The notes: a model not told the origin generated them from the sequence alone. A DNA stretch of 64,000 nt from Bacillota bacterium (GCA_023398375.1 JAEWSH010000133.1:282256-346255); one strand, 5' to 3'; positions 25,683-34,821 are shown, counted from the first letter of the stretch. Made by a program: numbers and translations.

Positions 25683-26684
25683 ATGGCGAAGAGGACATTA
25701 CATGGTTCTATCATTATTACGTATAGATGCAATGCGCGCTGCAATATGTGCGATTGCTTCAGGGATCCTTCCAGACCGGAGGAAGAGATCGATCTTGCAA
25801 CACTTAAGAAACTTCCGAAGATGGCATTTACCAATATCACAGGCGGAGAACCCTTTATCAGACAGGATATCCACGATATTGTAAGATTATTGTATACAAA
25901 GACGAATCGTATCGTAGTCTCTACGAATGGATACTTTACAGACAGGATCATAAAATTGTGCGAAGAATTCCCGCAGATCGGAATCCGTATCAGTATTGAA
26001 GGTCTGGAAGAGACAAATAACGCGATCAGAGGATTGCCGGACGGATTCAACCGGGGATATGGTACCTTAAAAAAGCTGGTTGAGATGGGGCATAAGGATG
26101 TAGGCTTCGGTATGACTGTTCAGGACATCAATTGCAAGGATCTGATACCGCTCTATGAGCTTGCCAATGAATTGAACATGGAATTCGCGACAGCAACGCT
26201 TCATAATTCCTTTTATTTCAGGAAGACAGACAATAAAATAGACGATAAAAAACAAGTGGCGCAGGAATTTGAGAATCTGATCAACGCATTATTAAAGTCC
26301 AAATCACCTAAGAAATGGGGAAGGGCTTATTTCAATCATGGCCTTGTCAACTATTTATATGGACAGCCTCGTCTCCTGCCATGTGAGATGGGAACCAATG
26401 GGTTCTTTTTGGATCCATTCGGCAATGTATTACCATGTAACGGAAGTACGGAAAAGATGACCATGGGCAATCTGCATGATCAGACATGGGAAGAGATCTG
26501 GTATTCCGAGCAGGCGGATCAGGTACGAAAACAGGTCAGATGCTGTGATAAGAACTGCTGGATGATTGGCAGCGCCTCACCGGCAATGAAGCAGAGGATC
26601 TGGGTTCCGGGATGGTGGATCGTAAAGCACAAACTGTTCAGGGGTAACAGATACAGCCTAAGTGAGAATAAATTTATCGAGTAA
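25683..26684 (+). CDS. Radical SAM/SPASM-domain protein
   Basis: ATG 25683 is eight bases after AGGAG; an overlapping GTG at 25674 is less likely. The 333 residues carry the radical SAM cluster motif Cys16-x3-Cys20-x2-Cys23 (CNARCNMC), a TGGEPF motif, and a C-terminal cysteine-containing SPASM-like region (LPCEMG, LPCNGS, RCCDKNC) for extra iron-sulfur clusters. Such enzymes perform radical chemistry on peptides or small molecules; here all neighbours are glycosyltransferases, so the substrate may be a sugar, lipid-linked glycan or nucleotide sugar. No precursor peptide is visible nearby. The Trp- and basic-rich C-terminal tail might contact the membrane. Confidence 0.9.
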   Translation: MAKRTLHGSIIITYRCNARCNMCDCFRDPSRPEEEIDLATLKKLPKMAFTNITGGEPFIRQDIHDIVRLLYTKTNRIVVSTNGYFTDRIIKLCEEFPQIGIRISIEGLEETNNAIRGLPDGFNRGYGTLKKLVEMGHKDVGFGMTVQDINCKDLIPLYELANELNMEFATATLHNSFYFRKTDNKIDDKKQVAQEFENLINALLKSKSPKKWGRAYFNHGLVNYLYGQPRLLPCEMGTNGFFLDPFGNVLPCNGSTEKMTMGNLHDQTWEEIWYSEQADQVRKQVRCCDKNCWMIGSASPAMKQRIWVPGWWIVKHKLFRGNRYSLSENKFIE

Positions 26685-26723
26685 TAAATGGATTCACGCA
26701 ACGTGAAGGGTAAGGAAATTTTA

Positions 26724-27911
26724 ATGGAATCATATACAGAGCAGGAATTTATAAGATTAGTGGCAAGCCGGCCGGATATCAATTTTCTGGCGGCAGCCAT
26801 TACGCCTTGGCATGCGCTGGGGATCGAGGCGACTATTCTGCAGATGACAGAACAGGGCAAAGTGCTGCGCGGGTATATCATGATCGTTGCACATAATGTT
26901 ACCGGAACGGCCATCTCCGAAAGTAACTTTCCGGTCGCAAAGAATAATGAAATACAAATTGTATGTGTAGTCCCACAGAAAGATGCAAGGACGCTTAAGG
27001 AGAAACTATCAATAAAATATAGAAAATATAAATATTTTTTATTCCAATCAAGGGTAAAGGATACGGATGTCTTATACTGGGCAACGCCGTTAAAGCCGCC
27101 CTATGAAATGATTCCCAGAATAGCGGAAGTGACTGCAAAAAAAATGCAGTTCATCATAACAGATGAAGGTTTGGGCAGTTACCTGAATTCAGCATATGAC
27201 TGGTGGCTCTTTTCTTTTCTGGAAAGTGGACTGAAAAGCGGTATCAGAGCTACCTGGGATCTATTGGTCAGAGACCCTCTTTTTCAGAAAAGTTTGTTAA
27301 GAAGAAACCAGCTGCGATGGAACCAGCTGCTGACAGGGAAAAAGAAAAAATGGAACGTGAATAAAGAAGTTGTTCAATATTATCAGAAAATCCTGAAAAC
27401 AGAGGGAATCAATAAAGAATATGAGTATTATGCGGAAAGTGTACTGATCAATTCTGATATGCTTTTCGAAAGTGGTATTCTGAAGGACAATGAGGATGTA
27501 AAGGTCTATCGGGATATCTGTAATCTGATGCAGCAGGAAGAGATCCCCGTTGTATTAAAGGTACATCCAAGGGAGAAGGAACTGGAACGCTACAATACGA
27601 TGAACTGTCGGATAGAACAGAAAAATGAACTGGCACAAGAGGTCATTCTGGCTTCACTTGAGAAAAAGCCTTTTTGCATTGTGGGAACTGCCAGTACGAC
27701 ATTGGTAACTGCCAGTCTATTATTTGACATAGAAACGATCTCCATCAATTATTTGATGGATCAGACAAAAATTGTAAGTAAAAAAACAGTGAATGATTTT
27801 AATGACACATTTAAAAATCTGGTATATATGCCGCGCAGTAAAGAAGAATTAATGGATTGTTTCAAGAAAATCAGGAGTAATTATGAAAGAAAAAATACAG
27901 AGAATCAGTGA
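26724..27911 (+). CDS. Sialyltransferase-fold GT-B protein (GT52/polysialyltransferase-like)
   Basis: The start is ATG 26724, with AAGGA seven bases upstream. The protein of 395 residues shows the two short motifs shared by bacterial sialyltransferase families: D/E-D/E-G as Asp147-Glu148-Gly149 (ITDEGLGSY) and HP as His281-Pro282 (KVHPREK). A C-terminal GTASTTLVTASLLF block also fits. Known members use CMP-sialic acid or related CMP-nonulosonates, but many homologues in capsule loci are untested. No CMP-sugar synthetase is present in the window. Its end overlaps the following ABC gene by 29 bases, which suggests translational coupling. Confidence 0.68.
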   Translation: MESYTEQEFIRLVASRPDINFLAAAITPWHALGIEATILQMTEQGKVLRGYIMIVAHNVTGTAISESNFPVAKNNEIQIVCVVPQKDARTLKEKLSIKYRKYKYFLFQSRVKDTDVLYWATPLKPPYEMIPRIAEVTAKKMQFIITDEGLGSYLNSAYDWWLFSFLESGLKSGIRATWDLLVRDPLFQKSLLRRNQLRWNQLLTGKKKKWNVNKEVVQYYQKILKTEGINKEYEYYAESVLINSDMLFESGILKDNEDVKVYRDICNLMQQEEIPVVLKVHPREKELERYNTMNCRIEQKNELAQEVILASLEKKPFCIVGTASTTLVTASLLFDIETISINYLMDQTKIVSKKTVNDFNDTFKNLVYMPRSKEELMDCFKKIRSNYERKNTENQ

Positions 27912-29631
27912 TATATTTACAAAAAAACAAAAGCTGCAGTTATGCGGACTTCTTGTAATGACAATCATCAGCACCATATTTGAATTACTTGGAGTCTCTG
28001 CGATCATGCCTTTTGTAAACGTTGCAATGAACCCAGACAGTATCTATGAAAATGAGTTACTATCCTATATTTACTCTTTGTTCCACCTGCAGTCAGTAAA
28101 CGAATTTTTGATACTGCTGGCGATCGTTCTGGTCTGTATTTATATTTTTAAAAATGGCTTTTTGATTCTGCTCTATAGTTTTCAATATCGATTTACATAT
28201 CAGAGCCAGAGAGTGTTGGAAGGACAGCTGTTATCCTGTTATATCCATCAGGATTATACCTTCCATCTGGAACAGAATTCGGCTGAATTACAGAGAAATA
28301 TATTGCAGGATGTAGGAGGATTCTATCAGACAGTACTGACGATATTGCAGTTGCTTACAGAAGGTCTTGTATGTCTGATACTCTTTTTATATCTGCTCTA
28401 TACAGATGTTACGATTACAATTGGTGTAGCCATTCTTTTAAGTTTGTTCATGCTGGTATTTATGGGATATCTGCGAATACGCATACGTAATATTGGTGCA
28501 GAAGCCCGTCAGGCAAATGGGAACCGTGTGCTGTGGATCCAACAATCCCTTGGTGGAATCAAAGAGATGAAGATACTTGGGAGAGAGCAGCATTTCCTGA
28601 GCCGTTATGATAAGAATGCGGAGATTTATGCAGATAAATACAGTAAGTATCAGATGGCGACTGTCGTTCCGAGACCGATCATGGAAACGCTGGGAATCAG
28701 TAGTCTGCTGCTGATAGTTGCTTATAAATTGTTGATGGGAGAAGATATTTCTTATATGCTTCCGGTCTTATCCGTATTTGCGATCGCTGCTTTCCGTCTG
28801 CTCCCATGCTTTGGAAGAATCTCAGGGTATCTGGGAACCATTGCCTTTAACAGGGCAGCAGTGGAAAGAGTATGCGAGGATTCGGAGCAGGCAAAGGAAT
28901 TGTTGAGAAAATATCAAGCCAGGGAAAAGGGAGCGTCAGAAATCACGTTTCAGCGTGAGATTCAGATTCGGAATATCAGCTTCCGCTATCCGCATACAGA
29001 AAAGGATGTTCTGACAGATACGAATATCCGGATTCCAAGAAATAAATCGTTAGCACTTATTGGACCATCCGGAGCAGGAAAAACCACCATGGCAGATATC
29101 CTGTTAGGAATATTGGAGCCGCAGAAGGGACAGGTACTGGTGGATGGAATCGATATTTATAAGAATCTCGATGCATGGCACCAGAAGCTTGGATACATTC
29201 CCCAGACAATCTATCTGATTGATGATACGATCAGGAATAATATTGCCTTTGGAATCGATACGGATAAAATTGATGAAAAGCGCCTGATAGAGGCTGTGAA
29301 AGAAGCACAGTTGTATGATTTCATACAGGAACTGGAGGAAGGTCTTGATACAGTGATCGGTGAGCAGGGAATTCGGTTATCAGGAGGACAAAGACAGCGT
29401 ATCGGCATAGCAAGGGCATTATATACCAATCCGGAGATATTGGTCTTAGATGAAGCAACATCCGCGCTCGATAATGATACAGAGAGAGCCATTATGGAAG
29501 CGATCGATATGCTGCAGGGAAGTAAGACACTGATTATTATAGCCCATAGACTGACCACCATTAAGAACTGCGATTATATTTATGAGATTAAGGGCGGAAC
29601 AGCTACAATGAAAGATAAGAAGGATATCTGA
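27883..29631 (+). CDS. ABC half-transporter with fused membrane and ATPase domains (second PglK-type flippase)
   Basis: Protein of 582 residues, paralogous in layout to the gene at 11647. It has a membrane domain (about 1-325), Walker A GPSGAGKTT (394-402), signature LSGGQRQR (about 499-506) and ILVLDEATSALD. ATG 27883 has AGGAG upstream and overlaps the preceding gene's end. The next gene's ATG overlaps its stop. The shared motif IPQTIYLIDDTIRNNIAFG is nearly the same in both ABC proteins. It could form a homodimer that serves a second lipid-linked glycan, or a heterodimer with the first. Direct evidence for either is lacking. Confidence 0.9.
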   Translation: MKEKIQRISDIFTKKQKLQLCGLLVMTIISTIFELLGVSAIMPFVNVAMNPDSIYENELLSYIYSLFHLQSVNEFLILLAIVLVCIYIFKNGFLILLYSFQYRFTYQSQRVLEGQLLSCYIHQDYTFHLEQNSAELQRNILQDVGGFYQTVLTILQLLTEGLVCLILFLYLLYTDVTITIGVAILLSLFMLVFMGYLRIRIRNIGAEARQANGNRVLWIQQSLGGIKEMKILGREQHFLSRYDKNAEIYADKYSKYQMATVVPRPIMETLGISSLLLIVAYKLLMGEDISYMLPVLSVFAIAAFRLLPCFGRISGYLGTIAFNRAAVERVCEDSEQAKELLRKYQAREKGASEITFQREIQIRNISFRYPHTEKDVLTDTNIRIPRNKSLALIGPSGAGKTTMADILLGILEPQKGQVLVDGIDIYKNLDAWHQKLGYIPQTIYLIDDTIRNNIAFGIDTDKIDEKRLIEAVKEAQLYDFIQELEEGLDTVIGEQGIRLSGGQRQRIGIARALYTNPEILVLDEATSALDNDTERAIMEAIDMLQGSKTLIIIAHRLTTIKNCDYIYEIKGGTATMKDKKDI

Positions 29632-30578
29632 TGGTTTCACTTATTATAGTAGATTACAGAACGATTGCAAAGACCTTGAATTATATAGAGGAATGCCGAA
29701 AGGCATTTATCGGAGATTATGACATGCATGTCATTATTGTGGATAATTATGAGAACGAGCGGGAAGGGCTCACGTCCATCGCTCATACATGGCACACGCA
29801 GATACGTAAATTACCCATAGCTGAGATGGCGGTTCCGGTATATGAATGCATCTGTGAGGATGGAAATATTATTACCTACGTTGCCGCGCGGGAAAATCTC
29901 GGGTATGCGAAGGGAAATAATCTCGGAGCGAAAGCCGCGAGACTCTTATTTCAGGATCACTATTATCTGTTCAGCAACAATGATTTGAGATTTGTGGAAC
30001 CCTTTGATATCGATATGTTGATAAAGCCTATGAAGGATCATGAAGAAACAGCGGTGGTCGGACCCTGTATCCTATCTATAGATGGTTCACAGCAGTCGCC
30101 AGGGAAGAAGCCCACAGTAGGAATTGGGCTGTTTGCCTATTACTGGGATCTGCTTCTGCCGAAGAGTCTTAAATTCAGTAAACGGATCACAGACGTTGTC
30201 ATTGATGCGAAACCGGGAAGATGCGACTGGGTCACAGGTTCCTTTTTGATTGCGGATGCAGATAAGTTTCATGAGGTGGGAGGTTTTGATGAGCATACCT
30301 TTCTATTCTATGAAGAAGTGATTCTGGCAGAAAGATTACGGAAGAAAAATTATAGTATGTATTATACAGACGGTGTGAAAATAGTGCATGAACATGGAGA
30401 AACAGTGAAGTCAGCTTTTAGTATTCTAAAAGGCATTGATATCTCATTTACGTCCGGTATGTACTATTTTAGGAAATACAGACATATATCTAAGCCTGTC
30501 ACCATGCTGGCTTACTGCAATTATTATATATTCAGAATGTTATTCAGAGCTAAGAAAGCGATTGGGAGTTTACGATGA
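29631..30578 (+). CDS. GT2-family glycosyltransferase (rhamnosyltransferase WbbL-like)
   Basis: Protein of 315 residues that starts within the stop codon of the ABC gene. Family features are an N-terminal VSLIIVDYRTIAKTLNYIEE strand-helix, ENLGYAKGNNLGAK, FSNNDLRFVEP in the position of the metal-binding acidic motif, and GGFDEHTFLFYEEVILAERL, a block typical of dTDP-rhamnose transferases of the WbbL group. Rhamnosyl transfer is therefore the best guess. The C-terminus carries a short hydrophobic stretch. The following gene overlaps it by four bases. Confidence 0.86.
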   Translation: MVSLIIVDYRTIAKTLNYIEECRKAFIGDYDMHVIIVDNYENEREGLTSIAHTWHTQIRKLPIAEMAVPVYECICEDGNIITYVAARENLGYAKGNNLGAKAARLLFQDHYYLFSNNDLRFVEPFDIDMLIKPMKDHEETAVVGPCILSIDGSQQSPGKKPTVGIGLFAYYWDLLLPKSLKFSKRITDVVIDAKPGRCDWVTGSFLIADADKFHEVGGFDEHTFLFYEEVILAERLRKKNYSMYYTDGVKIVHEHGETVKSAFSILKGIDISFTSGMYYFRKYRHISKPVTMLAYCNYYIFRMLFRAKKAIGSLR

Positions 30579-32332
30579 GCGAGAGCAGGAAAAAGTTATT
30601 TATTATCATGGCTGCACTAATATCGGCAAGTGCCGTTTCTTTTACGCTGCAATTAAGAACCTCAAATATGATCACGGCAATTCTGGCAGTGATCTTTGCT
30701 TATGTTTATCACAGACAATGGGATATCAGTGGCAGTGTATCTGACAGGAAGCGCATCTTAATTGCAAGTACCTTAATTGCGATGGTACTCTCCTGTTTTA
30801 TGAGTATGTATCTAATAGAGTATCAGGACGATTTTTATGAGCTGACAGGTATTGGAAAGCTTGCCATGTTATTTTGCGTTGCCGGTGGTTACTTTTTCTT
30901 ATTTTCGGTGCTGCTGAAATGGCTGTATTGTAAAATGACCGAAGTAACGCTTACGAATAAAGAGGCTTATAAGAAAGCACCCAGCAAAATATTTATAATA
31001 ACAGCAATTTTTATCTTCCTATGCTGGCTTCCTTTTTATCTGAAAAATTTCCCTGCTGTAATCATCAGTGATTCCATGGATCAGCTTGGACAGGCAGTTT
31101 CCGGTAATTACAGCAATCATCATCCGGTTGCGCAGACATGGATATTACAGTTCTTTGTAACGATCGGATTACAGATGACCGGACAGATAAAGACGGGCAT
31201 TGCAGCATTCTGCATTGTTCAGATGATAATTCTGGCAATGATCTATTCTTATGTGATTACAGAGTGTTATGCACACAGGGTAAAAAAGTGGATCTGTATC
31301 AGCCTGTTCTTATTTTATGCAATCATGCCGTATAATGTAATGTATGCGATAAACATATGGAAAGACAGTCTGTTTTCGGGCGCTTTACTGCTATTTATCG
31401 TGTTGTTATGGAAGGTGCTGGGAGAAAAAAGTCAAACATCTTTTGGGATTATCATAGAAGAGGTATTATTGATCCTATCCGGGTGCGTGGTCACGCTTTT
31501 TCGAAATAATGGTTTCTATGCATTTTTGGCGGTGGTTCCTTTTGTATGTGTGTTATGCTGGAAGAAGAGCAAGCATACGATAATCGCAATGGCTATAGTA
31601 CTTGTGCTTACGGTACTTGTACGCGGACCAGTATTTTCACACTTCCATGTAGCATCGCCGGATCTGATCGAATCATTATCCGTACCGGCACAGCAGATTG
31701 CAAGAGCCATTGCTAATGGTGGTGAACTGAGTGAAGAGGAACAGCTTCTGCTGCAAAAGGTAGTGGATGTAGATAGAATATCCCAAGTGTATGATCAGGA
31801 TGTGTCGGATCCTGTCAAGAATCTGGTTCGGGAAAGTGATAATCAGGAATATCTGGAGATACATAAGGGTGAGTACTTTAAATTGTGGTTTTCTCTCGGA
31901 ATGCGTTATCCGATGCATTATATCAGAGCATTCTTACATCAGACGGAAGGATACTGGTATCCGGATGTACAACGGTGGGTGTATACAGAAGGGGTGAGTG
32001 AGAACAGCGGTGGAATCATAACGGAACCAAAGCTGCCTGAGACCATATCCAATCTGCTGGGAAAGGGATTCCTGTGGCAGGGTTATACAAAGATTCCGAT
32101 TTATGGTCTTTTTTGGAGCATCGGGGCGGCTGTCTGGATGACATTCGTAGCAGCAGGTTTTTGTTTTGTGAGGGACCGGAAGAAAGAATTACTATTATTC
32201 CTGCCAATGCTTGCACTATGGGGGACGTTGCTGCTGGCAACCCCAGTCAATGGAGAGTTCAGATATCTATATAGTATTTTTATATGTCTGCCTTTTTATA
32301 TCCTTATGAGCAAAATAAATAATTGCTCATAA
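30575..32332 (+). CDS. DUF6020-family multi-pass membrane protein (GT-C-like)
   Basis: Membrane protein of 585 residues with about 12-13 hydrophobic segments. The segments LPFYLKNFPAVIISDSMDQL, GNYSNHHPVAQTWIL and PYNVMYAINIWKDSLFS match the DUF6020 pattern common in Lachnospiraceae and related Firmicutes. The conserved acidic and His residues in the first large outside loop (SDSMDQ, NHHP) resemble the catalytic loops of GT-C enzymes, so a polyprenyl-phosphate-dependent glycosyltransferase is a fair hypothesis. Its final codons lie within an inverted repeat and it ends just before a shared terminator hairpin. Confidence 0.75.
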   Translation: MSESRKKLFIIMAALISASAVSFTLQLRTSNMITAILAVIFAYVYHRQWDISGSVSDRKRILIASTLIAMVLSCFMSMYLIEYQDDFYELTGIGKLAMLFCVAGGYFFLFSVLLKWLYCKMTEVTLTNKEAYKKAPSKIFIITAIFIFLCWLPFYLKNFPAVIISDSMDQLGQAVSGNYSNHHPVAQTWILQFFVTIGLQMTGQIKTGIAAFCIVQMIILAMIYSYVITECYAHRVKKWICISLFLFYAIMPYNVMYAINIWKDSLFSGALLLFIVLLWKVLGEKSQTSFGIIIEEVLLILSGCVVTLFRNNGFYAFLAVVPFVCVLCWKKSKHTIIAMAIVLVLTVLVRGPVFSHFHVASPDLIESLSVPAQQIARAIANGGELSEEEQLLLQKVVDVDRISQVYDQDVSDPVKNLVRESDNQEYLEIHKGEYFKLWFSLGMRYPMHYIRAFLHQTEGYWYPDVQRWVYTEGVSENSGGIITEPKLPETISNLLGKGFLWQGYTKIPIYGLFWSIGAAVWMTFVAAGFCFVRDRKKELLLFLPMLALWGTLLLATPVNGEFRYLYSIFICLPFYILMSKINNCS

Positions 32333-32335
32333 GGA
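32301..32335. repeat. Inverted repeat covering the 3' end of the DUF6020 gene
   Basis: TCCTTATGAGCAA (32301-32313) is inverted as TTGCTCATAAGGA (32323-32335) with a nine-base A/T loop. The stop codon lies in the right arm. It stands directly before the terminator hairpin at 32337 and may protect or shape the 3' end of the transcript. Confidence 0.65.
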
Positions 32336-32336
32336 T

Positions 32337-32360
32337 AGCCAGCTTTAGTTAAAGCTGGCT
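32337..32360. terminator. Intrinsic terminator between convergent genes
   Basis: AGCCAGCTTTA, two-base loop, TAAAGCTGGCT, then TATTT on the + strand. It is a perfect 11-bp stem between the convergent DUF6020 gene (+) and the GT4 gene (-), and it overlaps the last codons of the latter. The downstream T tract favours + strand termination. Confidence 0.8.
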
Positions 32361-33485
32361 TATTTCCATCATAATTTTTTTGATATAGTTATCCCACGTA
32401 TAATTCTGAACTGACTGGTGTGCTTCTGTACACAAGGAAGAATAATCGTCAAAGGACAGATCAAAAATACTTTGTATATAGGAAGAAATCGTATCTGGTG
32501 AATTATCGCTGCAATATGAGCCAAATGTTATTGTCTCTCCAAGAACTTCAACAATGCTGGAATAAGGAGTTGTTATGATCGGCAAATAGTTGTAGAGAGC
32601 TTCTAAAGTGGCAGAAGGAGCTGCCCATTCAGGAGTTGTATTAACATAAATGGTGGCATTCTGAAGAAGAGAACTATAGGTGGATAAGTGTTCAGGATTG
32701 CTTTTATTCAAATAGCCATGACACTTCACATTGGAAGGAAGAAAATCAAAATCTTCATGATTCATACCGATAATATCCAATTGTATATTAGCATATCTGC
32801 GATTCAGTGAGTTAATAGCCTGAATCAGACAAAGGGCTCCTTCTATATATTTTTTGATTCCAATAAAAACGATTCTGTGAGAAGTATATTTTTCATATAG
32901 TTTTTCTTTCTTCATATTGATGGAATCACAATTGATCACACTTCCAAGATAAGTTATATTTGGATTCTTATAATACGATTGCATGTTTATTGCAATGTCC
33001 GGAGATAAAGGAATGATCAAAGATGCCTGCTCGAGGATGTCATTTTGGCGTGCAATTTCTTTTGCTTCCCAGTAATCGGGTTTACGTTTTAAAAAGTGCT
33101 TGAAATAGAAATCATAAGTCCAATCACAGATGAGCACAGTCGGTCTCGTTGTATATTGTGAAGGCGCAAAACTATAACTGGTGGATATGGTACAATAAAA
33201 ATCCGGGTATTTTTTTAGAGCCATTTTCATTTTATAATTAACGTAGATAGAAAATAGTTTAGAACGATTATAAGAATATGTGGTATTTCTATTATAAAAT
33301 AGCTTTAATACTCTTCTAAAGATCTTATTATAAAGAAAGATAAAAGAGGAAGGACCTTCAACATTGATTCTGTGAATTTTGAACCCTTGTTTTTCAAGTG
33401 TTTTTGTTAAAAAATATGGAATATTTGACCAGACAGAAGAGTCAGAGGAATCACCTTCTGTAAAAACGATAATTTCTTTCTGCAT
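32349..33485 (-). CDS. GT4-like glycosyltransferase, the only minus-strand gene
   Basis: Protein of 378 residues. The N-terminus (EIIVFTEGDSSDSSVWSNIP) and the C-terminal sequence (TPEWAAPSATLEALYNYLPI, then TPYSSIVEVLGE) fit a GT-B enzyme with the GT4 donor site: the second E of the usual E-x7-E is kept as Glu in SATLEAL, while the first is replaced in the WAAPS region. The ribosome site GAGGTGAT precedes the ATG. It has its own minus-strand promoter candidate at 33522-33550. Opposite orientation and lower GC than the genes to its left suggest separate acquisition. Sugar specificity is unknown. Confidence 0.8.
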   Translation of the reverse strand: MQKEIIVFTEGDSSDSSVWSNIPYFLTKTLEKQGFKIHRINVEGPSSFIFLYNKIFRRVLKLFYNRNTTYSYNRSKLFSIYVNYKMKMALKKYPDFYCTISTSYSFAPSQYTTRPTVLICDWTYDFYFKHFLKRKPDYWEAKEIARQNDILEQASLIIPLSPDIAINMQSYYKNPNITYLGSVINCDSINMKKEKLYEKYTSHRIVFIGIKKYIEGALCLIQAINSLNRRYANIQLDIIGMNHEDFDFLPSNVKCHGYLNKSNPEHLSTYSSLLQNATIYVNTTPEWAAPSATLEALYNYLPIITTPYSSIVEVLGETITFGSYCSDNSPDTISSYIQSIFDLSFDDYSSLCTEAHQSVQNYTWDNYIKKIMMEISQL

Positions 33486-33521
33486 TTATATCACCTCGAA
33501 AAGAGTAATGTTTATCGGTAT

Positions 33522-33550
33522 ATAGTAACAAAATTAATATGGAATTACAA
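33522..33550 (-). promoter_or_regulatory. Predicted sigma-A promoter for the minus-strand GT4 gene
   Basis: On the minus strand TTGTAA (33550-33545), a 17-base spacer, then TACTAT (33527-33522), about 37 bases before the start codon. The -35 box overlaps one of two GAATTACAA direct repeats. Confidence 0.5.
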
Positions 33551-33572
33551 GTAATTTGGGATAGAATTACAA
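33542..33572. repeat. Two direct GAATTACAA repeats between divergent promoters
   Basis: GAATTACAA at 33542-33550 and again at 33564-33572, a 22-base period (about two helical turns). The first overlaps the minus-strand -35 box; the second lies just upstream of the + strand promoter. They are a possible operator, but in an A/T-rich region chance is not excluded. Confidence 0.35.
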
Positions 33573-33584
33573 ATACTAAAAAAA

Positions 33585-33613
33585 TTGATATTATTAAAAA
33601 AGAGTGATATAGT
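33585..33613 (+). promoter_or_regulatory. Predicted sigma-A promoter of the amino-sugar operon
   Basis: TTGATA (33585-33590), 17-base spacer, TATAGT (33608-33613). It would start near 33620, ahead of the ribosome site at 33661. It is the best candidate promoter for the operon that begins with the DegT-family gene. Confidence 0.65.
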
Positions 33614-33675
33614 AAACCTATTAATTATTATTTATGATGATATGTGCAGGGATTTTGAAAAGGAGATTAGCAAAT

Positions 33676-34821
33676 ATGGCAATACAGTTGTTTGTACCGA
33701 CTTTTGATGTCGATGGATGCTTGGAGGAGATAAGAGAATGTCTTGAAAAAGGCTGGACTGGCCTTGGCTATAAAACAGTTGAATTTGAAGAACAGTGGAA
33801 AAAATACACTGGCTGGAAATATGCACATTTTTTGAATTCAGCAACAGCAGGATTAAATCTGGCTTTTGATATTTTAAAGCAGGAATACCAATGGGAGGAT
33901 GATGATGAAGTAATAACGACACCAATAACGTTTATTTCTTCCAATCATGCAATTTTATTGGCAAATTTGAAACCGGTCTTTGCAGATATTGACGATACGC
34001 TCTGCCTTGATCCAAAGAGTGTTGAGGAACATATCACAAATAGAACGAAAGCAGTTCTATTTGTTGGGATAGGCGGGAATACCGGTCATTATAAGGAAAT
34101 CGCAAAGATCTGCAAAAAACATGGGATTAAATTAATATTAGATGCGGCTCATTTAGCAGGAACGAGATTGGAAGGAGAAGTTCCGGGACAAGAGGCAGAA
34201 GTTGTTGTTTATTCGTTCCAGGCAGTAAAAAATCTGCCGACAGCTGATAGTGGTATGATTTGTTTTAAAACAGAGAAATTTGATAAAATAGTCAGGGAAA
34301 AAACGTGGTTAGGAATTAGTAAGGACACATACGCAAGGACAAGTTCTGCTGGAACCTATAAATGGCGTTATGATGTAGAGTATGTAGGTAATAAGTATCA
34401 CGGTAATTCCATTATAGCAGCAATCGGAATTACCCAGTTGAAACAGTTAGAAAGAGACAATGCTTATAGACGCCAGATCGCTGAGTGGTATATGAAAGGA
34501 TTCTGTAACTATAAAAACAAAATAAAAATGGTCGAGGTTCCGGACAATTGTGAATCGAGCCGGCACTTATTCCAGATAATGGTAGACCATAGAGATGAAT
34601 TAATGCTTGCACTGAATCAGCAGGAAATTTATCCGGGAGTCCATTATGTGGATAATACGGATTATAGAATGTATGAGTATGCCAAGGGCACTTGTCCAAA
34701 AGCTCATTATGTAAGTGAGCATGTCATCTCATTGCCGATGCATATGAGATTAACGTATGAAGATGTACAGACCGTAGTAAAAGCAATTGTTAATTTTGTG
34801 GAAGAATATAAGGAGTCATAG
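33676..34821 (+). CDS. DegT/DnrJ/EryC1/StrS-family sugar aminotransferase
   Basis: The start is ATG 33676, with AGGAG at 33661-33665; the upstream in-frame ATG at 33634 lies too close to the predicted promoter. The 381 residues are PLP-dependent fold type I: a TPITFISSNHAI segment, DAAHLAG (Asp binds the pyridine nitrogen), and YSFQAVKNL with Lys185 as the Schiff-base lysine. Such enzymes aminate 4-keto-6-deoxy nucleotide sugars. The LegB-like dehydratase, N-acyltransferase and nucleotidyltransferase downstream supply the matching steps, so the product is probably a 4-amino-4,6-dideoxy sugar nucleotide. Confidence 0.9.
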   Translation: MAIQLFVPTFDVDGCLEEIRECLEKGWTGLGYKTVEFEEQWKKYTGWKYAHFLNSATAGLNLAFDILKQEYQWEDDDEVITTPITFISSNHAILLANLKPVFADIDDTLCLDPKSVEEHITNRTKAVLFVGIGGNTGHYKEIAKICKKHGIKLILDAAHLAGTRLEGEVPGQEAEVVVYSFQAVKNLPTADSGMICFKTEKFDKIVREKTWLGISKDTYARTSSAGTYKWRYDVEYVGNKYHGNSIIAAIGITQLKQLERDNAYRRQIAEWYMKGFCNYKNKIKMVEVPDNCESSRHLFQIMVDHRDELMLALNQQEIYPGVHYVDNTDYRMYEYAKGTCPKAHYVSEHVISLPMHMRLTYEDVQTVVKAIVNFVEEYKES

